In this document: positions 32,949 through 39,006 of the stretch, one piece after another | Layout: every line of letters begins with the position of its first letter | Position numbering within the stretch: position 1 is the stretch's first letter | Origin: Lysobacteraceae bacterium | Lineage (GTDB): Bacteria > Pseudomonadota > Gammaproteobacteria > Xanthomonadales > Xanthomonadaceae | Direction of reading: 5' to 3' | NCBI GenBank assembly: GCA_021299355.1 | Contig: JAJTGG010000009.1 | Location: forward strand, 1 to 39,006 | DNA length: 39,006 bases | Notes under the pieces: generated by a model | What the model was told of the DNA's origin: nothing | Databases searched by the model: none | Seen by the model: the letters and a program-made list of their open reading frames with translations, nothing else | Program-made: the position numbers and the translations under genes

Positions 32949-33421
32949 ATACGGATCCGGCACGCTGGCAAGCCTGGCGCGATTTCGCGCCGCTTTACGT
33001 GCTGGTCAATCTTCTCTTGATTGTTGTGACGGCCGCATTGATGGCCTATCTGCCGCCCGGGAAGCCGGTTTCATTTGCTAGCGTCTCACGCGAAACCGTG
33101 TTCATGCTTTATGTGTGCGGCGCATTATTGAGTACATTGCTTTCGTTTCCCTGGCAATGGCGTTTTTTGCGCCGGTGTCTTGCGCTATCTCAAGAATTCG
33201 GTCGCTTCGACATCCCCGTATTCGCGCTTGGCTATTATTGGCGAAATCTTCTGATTTCCATCATTACTGCGGCCATCGTTGCTGTTCCTTTGGTGTACAT
33301 CATCTTTTTCCTCGTCGGATTTCCATTGATGATGATGCTGGTGCCCATACATTTGCTTTCCGGTGTGATCATCGGGCTAATTGCGGCAAAGTCCTTCTCC
33401 ACTAACCTGCGAAGTCATTGA
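32939..33421 (+). CDS. Small multi-pass membrane protein of unknown function, 160 aa
   Basis: I do not recognise a family. Four hydrophobic stretches are visible, at about residues 16-40 (FAPLYVLVNLLLIVVTAALMAYL), 55-75 (VFMLYVCGALLSTLLSF), 100-122 (NLLISIITAAIVAVPLVYIIFF) and 124-150 (GFPLMMMLVPIHLLSGVIIGLIAA). The start codon lies within the last codons of the GST gene, so translation is coupled to it. Its end is separated by one nucleotide from the stop of the convergent DUF456 gene. Base composition is slightly more AT-rich in the second half than in the neighbours. Confidence 0.75.
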   Translation: MGLNTDPARWQAWRDFAPLYVLVNLLLIVVTAALMAYLPPGKPVSFASVSRETVFMLYVCGALLSTLLSFPWQWRFLRRCLALSQEFGRFDIPVFALGYYWRNLLISIITAAIVAVPLVYIIFFLVGFPLMMMLVPIHLLSGVIIGLIAAKSFSTNLRSH

Positions 33422-33422
33422 T

Positions 33423-33917
33423 TCAGTACCACAACGCGAACAGAAAGATACCCATCATCGCGAAAGCCAATCCGACTTTCAGCGCCACACCGACGGCCAT
33501 GCCGATCCAGGTGGCGAATCCGATTTTGCCGGCTTCGCGCATGCTCTTGCCCTGCGCGGTTTCCACCGCCATGACGCCCACGAAAGGACCGAGAATGAGT
33601 CCGGGCAGGTTGAAAAAAATCATGCCGAACAGGCTGCCCAGACCGGCGCCGAGTATGGCCATCTTGCTGGCGCCGGCACGTTTCGCACCGAGCGCGCTGG
33701 CCAGGAAGTCAATGGCGACCGAGGCCGCCGTCAATAAGCCCAGCAGGATCAGCACCAGGACCGATATCTCCTTGAATCCGCCCACCCAGGCCGCCAGCAC
33801 CATGCCCACGAAGGCCAGCGGTATGCCCGGCAGAACCGGCAGGAAAACCCCAAGCAGGCCGATGATGATCAGCGCGGCTGAAACGATGTAGAGAATCTGC
33901 TGGAGTTCCGCCGTCAT
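33423..33917 (-). CDS. DUF456 family membrane protein, 164 aa
   Basis: DUF456 proteins are small multi-pass inner-membrane proteins of unknown function, with internal glycine-zipper repeats. The pattern is clear: IIIGLLGVFLPVLPGIPLAFVGMVLAAWVGGF near the N-terminus, then GAGLGSLFGMIFFNLPGLILGPFVGVMAVE and the C-terminal helix FATWIGMAVGVALKVGLAFAMMGIFLFALWY. The ATG at 33917 is preferred over an upstream TTG at 33938, because it overlaps the stop of the upstream cytochrome gene by one base (TGATG). Confidence 0.88.
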   Translation of the reverse strand: MTAELQQILYIVSAALIIIGLLGVFLPVLPGIPLAFVGMVLAAWVGGFKEISVLVLILLGLLTAASVAIDFLASALGAKRAGASKMAILGAGLGSLFGMIFFNLPGLILGPFVGVMAVETAQGKSMREAGKIGFATWIGMAVGVALKVGLAFAMMGIFLFALWY

Positions 33918-34327
33918 CACTTGTAATCCCGGTGGCAATTATCGCAGCTTTGTTTGATTGAGCTGATCCCGGTTGCGAGGTCGGCACAGTTGTCGATGCC
34001 CTTGGCCAGCTGCAGGTCCAGTACCCGACGCAAATCGGCGGCATAGCGGACGAATTGCTGGTCTTGTTCGGCCAGGGATTTGAAAGCAGGCTCGATATCT
34101 GCGGCGATAATCCGCATCGGCAGCAGCTCTTTCTGGATATCCGGAGCACTGCAGCGATTGTCTTTGGCCAGCTTGTTGAGGGCCATCGCGTGCGCGGCCT
34201 GGACGGCCATGACGCCGCGGGAGAATTCAGTGCCTTTGCGCAGTGCTTCGATGGCGATGCTGGTACAGACAGCGCCCATGATCAGGCCGACCAGCAGGAC
34301 GATCAGGAATTGCAGGGGTTTGTTCAT
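33917..34327 (-). CDS. Membrane-anchored helical cytochrome with C-terminal haem site, 136 aa
   Basis: The N-terminus (about residues 7-27, FLIVLLVGLIMGAVCTSIAIEAL) is a membrane anchor or signal. The rest is helical, with a single haem-binding motif C128-D-N-C131-H132 four residues from the end. A C-terminal CxxCH is the hallmark of class II (cytochrome c'/c556-like) four-helix cytochromes, to which I tentatively assign it. Free cysteines C59 and C114 could also form a disulphide. The ATG at 34327 is chosen because a GGAG site precedes it; the longer reading from 34393 crosses the tcdA start. It is co-transcribed with the DUF456 gene. Confidence 0.82.
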   Translation of the reverse strand: MNKPLQFLIVLLVGLIMGAVCTSIAIEALRKGTEFSRGVMAVQAAHAMALNKLAKDNRCSAPDIQKELLPMRIIAADIEPAFKSLAEQDQQFVRYAADLRRVLDLQLAKGIDNCADLATGISSIKQSCDNCHRDYK

Positions 34328-34355
34328 GCCGGATTCTCCGAGAAATGATTTCGTC

Positions 34356-34386
34356 ATACTAAAGGATAGCGCGAAGGCATTACAAT
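34356..34386. promoter_or_regulatory. Overlapping divergent promoters of the cytochrome and tcdA genes
   Basis: For the minus strand, TTGTAA (34380-34385) and TAGTAT (34356-34361) lie 18 bp apart. For the plus strand, TACAAT (34381-34386) is a -10 box that overlaps the minus-strand -35. The plus-strand start would fall at about 34392-34393, on or beside the tcdA ATG at 34393. Confidence 0.5.
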
Positions 34387-34392
34387 AGTGCA

Positions 34393-35184
34393 ATGAATAC
34401 CCAATATGAACGCTTCGCCGGGGTCGAACGGCTGTATGGAAAAGGCGCGCTGCAGCGTCTTGGCGCGGCCCATGTCGCGGTCATCGGCATCGGCGGTGTC
34501 GGCTCTTGGCTGGTCGAGGCGCTGGCCCGTTCCGGAATAGGCCGCATGACTCTGTTCGATGCCGATGATATCTGCGTGTCCAACAGTAACCGGCAAATGC
34601 ATGCGTTGGACGGCAACTTCGGCCGCAATAAGGTCGATGTGATGCGCGAGCGCTGCCTGGCCATCAATCCTGAGCTTCATATCAACGCCGTTGCCACATT
34701 CGTGACGCCAGCCAACATGGCCGAACTATTGGCGGATCCGTTCGATCTGGTCATTGATGCCTGTGATGCCTTCCGGGTCAAGGTCGAGCTGATTGCCTGG
34801 TGCCGTCGGCGCAAGCAGAAGTTGATCGTGGTCGGCGCCGCAGGCGGCCGCACCGATCCCACACAGGTCCGCGTCCGCGACCTTGCAAGGACTGAGCAGG
34901 ATGCCCTGCTGGCCTTGATCCGTCGCAAATTGCGGACCGAATTCAATTTCCCGAAGAATAAAGACCGCTATTTCAGCATTCCGGCGGTGTATTCACTCGA
35001 GAACGTTCAATACCCGCAGGCTGACGGCACGGTCTGTGGTATTCGTCCGGCCACCGATCCCGAGGGTGGTTTCAAACTTGATTGTGGCGATGGACTAGGT
35101 GCCGCTACGCATGTAACGGGGGCTTTTGCATTTGCTGCTGCCGCCAAAGCCATCGAATTGCTGTTAGGCCGCAAGTCCAAATAG
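34393..35184 (+). CDS. tcdA: tRNA threonylcarbamoyladenosine dehydratase, 263 aa
   Basis: TcdA (CsdL/YgdL) uses ATP to cyclise t6A at tRNA position 37 to ct6A. It is an E1-like (ThiF/MoeB) enzyme. The N-terminus RFAGVERLYGKGALQRL precedes the nucleotide-binding GIGGVGS at 32-38. D56 and the SNSNRQMHALDGNFGRNKVDVM block (Arg finger and Lys) follow, then IDACDAFRVKVEL and the typical C-terminal NFPKNKDRYFSIPAVYSLE. No Shine-Dalgarno is seen upstream of the ATG and the predicted start site lies at the ATG, so the mRNA may be leaderless. It overlaps the convergent TatD gene by 21 nt. Confidence 0.95.
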   Translation: MNTQYERFAGVERLYGKGALQRLGAAHVAVIGIGGVGSWLVEALARSGIGRMTLFDADDICVSNSNRQMHALDGNFGRNKVDVMRERCLAINPELHINAVATFVTPANMAELLADPFDLVIDACDAFRVKVELIAWCRRRKQKLIVVGAAGGRTDPTQVRVRDLARTEQDALLALIRRKLRTEFNFPKNKDRYFSIPAVYSLENVQYPQADGTVCGIRPATDPEGGFKLDCGDGLGAATHVTGAFAFAAAAKAIELLLGRKSK

Positions 35185-35931
35185 GCGCTTGGCATTAAGC
35201 CCGGTCTGCCCCGCCACTTCAGCCACCGACATGCCGCGGATTTCGGCAACGGCCTCGGCCACACGGACCAATTTCGACGGCTCGTTGCGTTTTCCCTGTT
35301 CGCCGGACATGGGTTGGTCGGGCGAATCGGTTTCCAGCAGCAGGAATTGCAGTGGGATTTCCTGCACAATGGCGCGCAGACGCGTGCTGCGCGGATAAGT
35401 GATGGGGCCGCCGATACCCAGCAGAAAGTCCATGGCCGTTAATTGGCGCGCCTGCTCCAGACTGCCCGAGTAACTGTGGATGACGCCGCGTAATGGACCG
35501 TGTTGGCGCAAAAGTTGAATGACCTGTTCCGTAGCTTTGCGGGCATGAATGATGAGCGCTTTGTTATGTATTGCCGCCAGACGCAGATGCTCCACGAAGA
35601 TGACTTCCTGTCGCCTGCCATCCAGACCGGGCACGAAAAAGTCCAGGCCGCATTCACCCACAGCCACGCACTCCGGGCGTTTCAGCCAGTCGGGCAGGGC
35701 ATCGAGATGGGTATCGGTGTGTTCGGCCAGAAACATGGGATGCAGGCCATAGGCGGGGTGTAAGTCCCGGTGCTTGGCAGCAAGGTCGGCCAAGTGCGGC
35801 CATCCGGCCTCGGAAATGGCCGGGACGATGAAGCGGCCAACGCCAGCCTGCTGCGCACGGGCCAAGGTTTCCTGAAGGTCGCCGTCAAAATCAGCCACAT
35901 CCAGATGACAATGGCTGTCAATCAGGTTCAT
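35164..35931 (-). CDS. TatD-family metal-dependent deoxyribonuclease, 255 aa
   Basis: TatD proteins are TIM-barrel metal hydrolases acting as 3'-5' exonucleases or on D-aminoacylated ends. The metal ligands are visible: H7 and H9 in SHCHLD, E92 or nearby in VAVGECGLDFF, H129 or so in LIIHARKA, H154 or so in VIHSYSG, and D204 or so in LLLETDSPDQP. Length matches the YcfH/YjjV subgroup. The ATG overlaps the stop of the upstream DUF6116-like gene (ATGA), forming a two-gene operon. It overlaps tcdA tail to tail. I leave the symbol empty because TatD, YcfH and YjjV paralogues cannot be told apart here. Confidence 0.93.
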   Translation of the reverse strand: MNLIDSHCHLDVADFDGDLQETLARAQQAGVGRFIVPAISEAGWPHLADLAAKHRDLHPAYGLHPMFLAEHTDTHLDALPDWLKRPECVAVGECGLDFFVPGLDGRRQEVIFVEHLRLAAIHNKALIIHARKATEQVIQLLRQHGPLRGVIHSYSGSLEQARQLTAMDFLLGIGGPITYPRSTRLRAIVQEIPLQFLLLETDSPDQPMSGEQGKRNEPSKLVRVAEAVAEIRGMSVAEVAGQTGLNAKRLFGLAA

Positions 35932-36143
35932 TCCGCAGGCGGCTCCGAGTCTTTGCGCTTTTTCCAGCTTGCCAGAAGCGCTGTTCCAAGGCCCAGTAGG
36001 ATTTCATCGAATGGAATCAAAGGTAATAGAAAATCCGGTGAAACCAAGTCAAGCACAAATACAACAAGGAAGATTTTGAACAGTGTAGGAAAGCGTAGCT
36101 TTGAGAAATAGGCAACAATCGGGGCGATCAAGGACTTCAGCAT
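35928..36143 (-). CDS. Small membrane protein, DUF6116-like, 71 aa
   Basis: This short protein resembles the xanthomonad DUF6116 family. It has MLKSLIAPIVAYFSKLRFPTLF, then a hydrophobic stretch KIFLVVFVLDLVSPDFLLPLIPFDEILLGLGTALLASW with the conserved D-L-(V/I)-x-P-D and D-E-(I/L)-L-L-G-L-G-T, and a short charged tail. One or two membrane passes are expected. A GGAG site 7 nt before the ATG at 36143 defines the start; the much longer in-frame reading to 36470 lies antisense to the next gene. Function is unknown. It is coupled to the TatD gene. Confidence 0.8.
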   Translation of the reverse strand: MLKSLIAPIVAYFSKLRFPTLFKIFLVVFVLDLVSPDFLLPLIPFDEILLGLGTALLASWKKRKDSEPPAE

Positions 36144-36192
36144 GCAGGGCTCCGTGAAAACGCAGTGAATGGCCCCATTTTGGCACAATTTA

Positions 36193-36246
36193 GGGGGGGA
36201 ATATGGGGTAAAATAGCGGTCTGATTTTTGACGAGGAACCCCCCCC
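36193..36246 (+). promoter_or_regulatory. Homopolymer-rich leader of the glutaryl-CoA dehydrogenase gene
   Basis: A run of 7 G (36193-36199) lies just upstream of a TAAAAT -10-like box (36209-36214). A run of 8 C (36239-36246) fills the space between the GAGG ribosome site (36233-36236) and the ATG. No good -35 is seen. Slippage in the C-run would change ribosome-site spacing, and slippage in the G-run would change promoter spacing. Confidence 0.5.
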
Positions 36247-37410
36247 ATGGCCCTGACCCCGACCGACCTGTTCGACATCCGTTCCATGCTCACCGAAGAA
36301 GAATGCATGATCCAGGATGCCGTGGCGCGTTTCACCGACGAAAAAGTGATTCCGATCATCGGCGATGCCTTCGACCAGGGTCGCTTCCCGAAAGAGCTGG
36401 TACCTGAAATTGCTGCCATGGGTCTGCTCGGTTCCTCTCTGCCGGAAGAATACGGTTGTGCGGGCCTCAATGGCGTCAGCTATGGGCTGATCTGCCAGGA
36501 ACTGGAACGTGGTGATTCGGGTATCCGCAGTTTCGTCTCGGTGCAGAGCTCGCTGTGCATGTATCCCATTTATGCCTATGGCTCGGAAGAGCAGCGCCGT
36601 AAATATCTTCCGGGCATGGCGCGGGGTGAAATCATCGGCTGCTTCGGCCTGACCGAACCGCACGGCGGCTCGGATCCGGCCAACATGAAAACCCATGCCA
36701 AGAAAGATGGCGGTGATTGGGTCATCAATGGTGCCAAGATGTGGATTACCAACGGCAATCTGGCCGATATCGCGATCGTCTGGGCGATGACGGAAGAGGG
36801 TATCCAGGGCTTCATCGTGGAAAAAGGAACGCCGGGCTTCGTGGCCCAGGAAATCAAGCACAAAATGAGCCTGCGGGCTTCGGTTACCTCAGGCCTGTTC
36901 TTCGACAATGTGCGCATCCCCGACAGCCAGCGCCTGCCGAACGTGAAAGGCCTGAAAGGCCCGCTGGGCTGCCTGACCCAGGCCCGTTACGGCATCACCT
37001 GGGGCCCGATTGGCGCCGCTCAGGCTTGCTTGACCGAAGTGGTCGAATACACTAAAACCCGCATTCTGTTCAATCGCCCGCTGGCCGCCAATCAGGCTAT
37101 CCAGATTAAGTTGGCCGAGATGGCCCGGCGTATCACCATGGCCCAGCTGCTCAGCCTGCAGCTCGGCCGACTGAAAGATGCCGGCAATATGCAGCCTTCG
37201 CAGGTGTCCTTGGCCAAGTGGAACAACTGCCGCATGGCGCTCGACATCGCCCGCGAAGCCCGCGATATCCTTGGCGGTGCCGGCATCACCACCGAATACT
37301 GTCCGATCCGTCATGCCTTGAATCTGGAATCAGTCATCACTTATGAAGGTACCGAAACCGTGCATCAGCTGGTCATCGGTCGCGAACTGACCGGTATCAA
37401 CGCGTTCTGA
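36247..37410 (+). CDS. gcdH: Glutaryl-CoA dehydrogenase, 387 aa
   Basis: GcdH is an FAD enzyme that oxidises and decarboxylates glutaryl-CoA to crotonyl-CoA in lysine, tryptophan and glutarate breakdown. The group-specific segments match mitochondrial GCDH closely: RSFVSVQSSLCMYPIYAYGSEEQR, IIGCFGLTEPHGGSDPANM, MWITNGNLADIAIVW, RYGITWGPIGAAQACL and the catalytic base E367 in ITYEGTE. Length is that of bacterial orthologues. The ATG directly follows a C8 tract. The next gene, a fused E1 2-oxoacid dehydrogenase, starts 25 nt later and is probably in the same operon, which would suit amino-acid catabolism. Confidence 0.95.
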   Translation: MALTPTDLFDIRSMLTEEECMIQDAVARFTDEKVIPIIGDAFDQGRFPKELVPEIAAMGLLGSSLPEEYGCAGLNGVSYGLICQELERGDSGIRSFVSVQSSLCMYPIYAYGSEEQRRKYLPGMARGEIIGCFGLTEPHGGSDPANMKTHAKKDGGDWVINGAKMWITNGNLADIAIVWAMTEEGIQGFIVEKGTPGFVAQEIKHKMSLRASVTSGLFFDNVRIPDSQRLPNVKGLKGPLGCLTQARYGITWGPIGAAQACLTEVVEYTKTRILFNRPLAANQAIQIKLAEMARRITMAQLLSLQLGRLKDAGNMQPSQVSLAKWNNCRMALDIAREARDILGGAGITTEYCPIRHALNLESVITYEGTETVHQLVIGRELTGINAF

Positions 37411-37435
37411 ATGTAATACGCAAGAAGGATTTTGC

Positions 37436-39006
37436 ATGAACGCCGCCCTGATTCCTGCCCGTCAGAAAGATGTCAACCGCGCCAAGGTCTGCGATGATAA
37501 TTTCATCGCCTTCGTGCAGAACTGGCAGGGCGAGGTGTTTGCCAAGCCAGCCCCCGAAGAGCCGATTCTGGATGGCAGCGCCTGCAGCGCCAGAGATTTC
37601 GATGAGCTGTTCCGCTCCCAGCTGATTTCGCGCCATCTCGATCTAATGGCCCGCGTATTGCGGGTGCAGCAGAAAGTGTTCTACACCATTGGGTCCAGCG
37701 GGCATGAAGGCAATGCCATGGTCGCCCGGCTGACGCGCCACACCGATCCGGCGTTCCTGCATTACCGCAGCGGCGGCTTCATGGTCGAGCGTTTCCGCAA
37801 GCTGCCGGGTATGGATCCGATCATGGACTCAGCCCTGAGTTTCGCCGCCAGCAAGGATGATCCGATTTCCGGCGGTCGGCATAAAGTCTGGGGCAGCAAA
37901 CCCTTATGGGTGCTTCCGCAAACATCGACCATCGCTTCGCATCTGCCGAAAGCGCTCGGTACCGCTATCGCGGTGGAGCAGGCCAAACGCATCGGCCATG
38001 AGTCGCCGATTCCGGATGATTCCATCGTGATCTGCTCGTTCGGTGATGCCTCCAGCAATCATGCCACGGCACAAACGGCCTTCAACACCGCGCAGTGGAC
38101 GGCCTATCAGAAGCTCCCGGCACCGGTGCTGTATGTCTGCGAAGACAACGGCATCGGCATTTCAGTGAAAACACCGACCGGCTGGATCAACAATGCCTTC
38201 CGCAGCCGGGACGGATTGGATTATTTCTATGCCGATGGCCTGGATATCGCCGAAGGTTACGGTCAGATCCAATGTGCCGTGAATCATTGCCGTCAGACTC
38301 GGCGTCCGACATTCCTGCATCTGCGCACGACCCGCATCATGGGTCATGCCGGTACCGATTTCGAAATCGAATGGCGTTCGTTCGAAGAGCTGATGGCGGT
38401 TGAAGCCACTGATCCGCTGCTGCGTTCGGCCGAGATCGCTCTGCAATCGGGGTTGATGTCGAAGCCGGAAGTGCTCGAACTTTACGAAGCCACCCGGCGC
38501 CAGTGTTTTGCTGCGGCTGAAGATGCGGATAAACGCCCCAAGCTGGAAACCCTCGAGGAAGTGATTGCGCCGCTGGCGCCGTTCCATCCGGAGGCGGTCA
38601 TGGCCGAGGCGGTCCGTGCCGATTACGCGGATAAGCGTCTGGCCGTATTCGGTTCTGAGGAAAAACTGCCGGAGAAACTGCCATCGCGGCACCTTGCCCT
38701 GCAGATCAACAGCGCCTTGCATGACCTGTTCTGTAAATATCCGGAAACCCTGCTGTTCGGCGAGGACGTGGCCCAGAAAGGCGGCGTCTATACCGTCACC
38801 AAGGGCTTGCAGAAAACCTTCAAGGGCGCCCGTGTGTTCAATACGCTGCTCGATGAAACCATGATTCTCGGGCTGGCCCAGGGCTTCGCCAATCTGGGCA
38901 TGCTGCCTTTGCCGGAAATCCAGTATCTGGCCTATTTCCACAATGCCTGCGACCAGATCCGCGGCGAAGCCTGTTCGCTGCAGTTCTTCAGCAATGGCCA
39001 GTACCG
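37436..39006 (+). CDS. Fused alpha/beta 2-oxoacid dehydrogenase E1 (branched-chain type), 5' part
   Basis: The frame opens at ATG 37436, after an AGAAGGA site, and is still open at the right edge (523 complete codons). The first about 400 residues are an E1-alpha domain: QKVFYTIGSSGHEGNAMVARL, LHYRSGGFMVERF, the ThDP/Mg2+ site FGDASSNHATAQTAFNTA (Ala replacing the second Gly of the GDG motif), and TTRIMGHAGTDFE. From about 420 an E1-beta domain begins: ALQINSALHDLFCKYPETLLFGEDVAQKGGVYTVTKGLQ and NTLLDETMILGLAQGFANLGMLPLPEIQY. Separate alpha and beta chains are usual for branched-chain 2-oxoacid dehydrogenases; a single fused chain is less common. The lipoyl E2 and E3 partners may lie beyond the window. 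Substrate could be branched-chain 2-oxoacids; 2-oxoadipate, upstream of glutaryl-CoA, is a speculative alternative. Confidence 0.92.
   Translation, partial: MNAALIPARQKDVNRAKVCDDNFIAFVQNWQGEVFAKPAPEEPILDGSACSARDFDELFRSQLISRHLDLMARVLRVQQKVFYTIGSSGHEGNAMVARLTRHTDPAFLHYRSGGFMVERFRKLPGMDPIMDSALSFAASKDDPISGGRHKVWGSKPLWVLPQTSTIASHLPKALGTAIAVEQAKRIGHESPIPDDSIVICSFGDASSNHATAQTAFNTAQWTAYQKLPAPVLYVCEDNGIGISVKTPTGWINNAFRSRDGLDYFYADGLDIAEGYGQIQCAVNHCRQTRRPTFLHLRTTRIMGHAGTDFEIEWRSFEELMAVEATDPLLRSAEIALQSGLMSKPEVLELYEATRRQCFAAAEDADKRPKLETLEEVIAPLAPFHPEAVMAEAVRADYADKRLAVFGSEEKLPEKLPSRHLALQINSALHDLFCKYPETLLFGEDVAQKGGVYTVTKGLQKTFKGARVFNTLLDETMILGLAQGFANLGMLPLPEIQYLAYFHNACDQIRGEACSLQFFSNGQY

Noticed and set aside
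1-39006. Mobile elements, prophage, CRISPR arrays, tRNA or rRNA genes
   Set aside because: No transposase or integrase frames, no regularly spaced repeats, and no tRNA cloverleaf or rRNA-like segments were seen on reading; gene order is that of a conserved chromosome.

Overview
The window looks like a contiguous chromosomal segment of a gammaproteobacterium, most likely of the Xanthomonadales (Lysobacterales) or a near relative. The grounds are a 41-residue, xanthomonad-type L36; the aguA-aguB pair; the serC-hisC-aroA-cmk-rpsA-ihfB-lapA-lapB block; and a DUF6116-like small membrane protein. GC is moderate to high. Genes are packed tightly with many 1-10 nt overlaps. I see no rRNA, tRNA, CRISPR array, insertion sequence or prophage, and no gap of 300 bases without a gene.

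Layout. 1-1.6 kb: the tail of an upstream gene, an unrecognised membrane-anchored protein, and a two-gene operon of small c-type cytochromes on the minus strand. 1.7-9.5 kb: a tripartite-efflux inner-membrane set (lipoprotein adaptor plus two different RND permeases, all overlapping) with no outer-membrane channel gene visible. 9.5-12.6 kb (minus): a TraB/PrgY-like protein and the agmatine-to-putrescine enzymes AguB and AguA. 12.7 kb: rpmJ, too short for most ORF cut-offs, with its own promoter and terminator.

12.9-19.0 kb is the most interesting part. It holds an acyl-CoA-binding protein coupled to a PhaD-like TetR regulator, and divergent from them a two-domain alcohol-forming fatty acyl-CoA reductase resembling Marinobacter Maqu_2507. 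Beyond these are a phasin with a histone-like Lys/Ala tail, a patatin-like lipase, an unrecognised conserved protein and a PHA-granule-region family protein. No PHA synthase or wax-ester synthase lies in the window. I infer a neutral-lipid or granule locus in which acyl-CoA is bound, sensed, reduced to alcohol, packaged and remobilised. A direct repeat just after the -10 box in the ACBP/reductase divergent region is a candidate operator.

19.1-28.8 kb: a degenerate tandem-FHA membrane protein, then serC, hisC, aroA, cmk, rpsA, ihfB, lapA, lapB and galU. Where related genomes carry pheA between serC and hisC, only a 23-codon ORF remains. Its two ends look like the two ends of PheA, so it may be an in-frame deletion scar.

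28.9-39.0 kb: class I fumarase, a SOUL haem-binding-like protein, an AlaA-type aminotransferase, a glutathione S-transferase, small membrane proteins, a C-terminal-haem cytochrome, tcdA, a TatD-family nuclease, a DUF6116-like protein, a glutaryl-CoA dehydrogenase with homopolymer tracts in its leader, and a fused alpha/beta 2-oxoacid dehydrogenase E1 that runs off the right edge.
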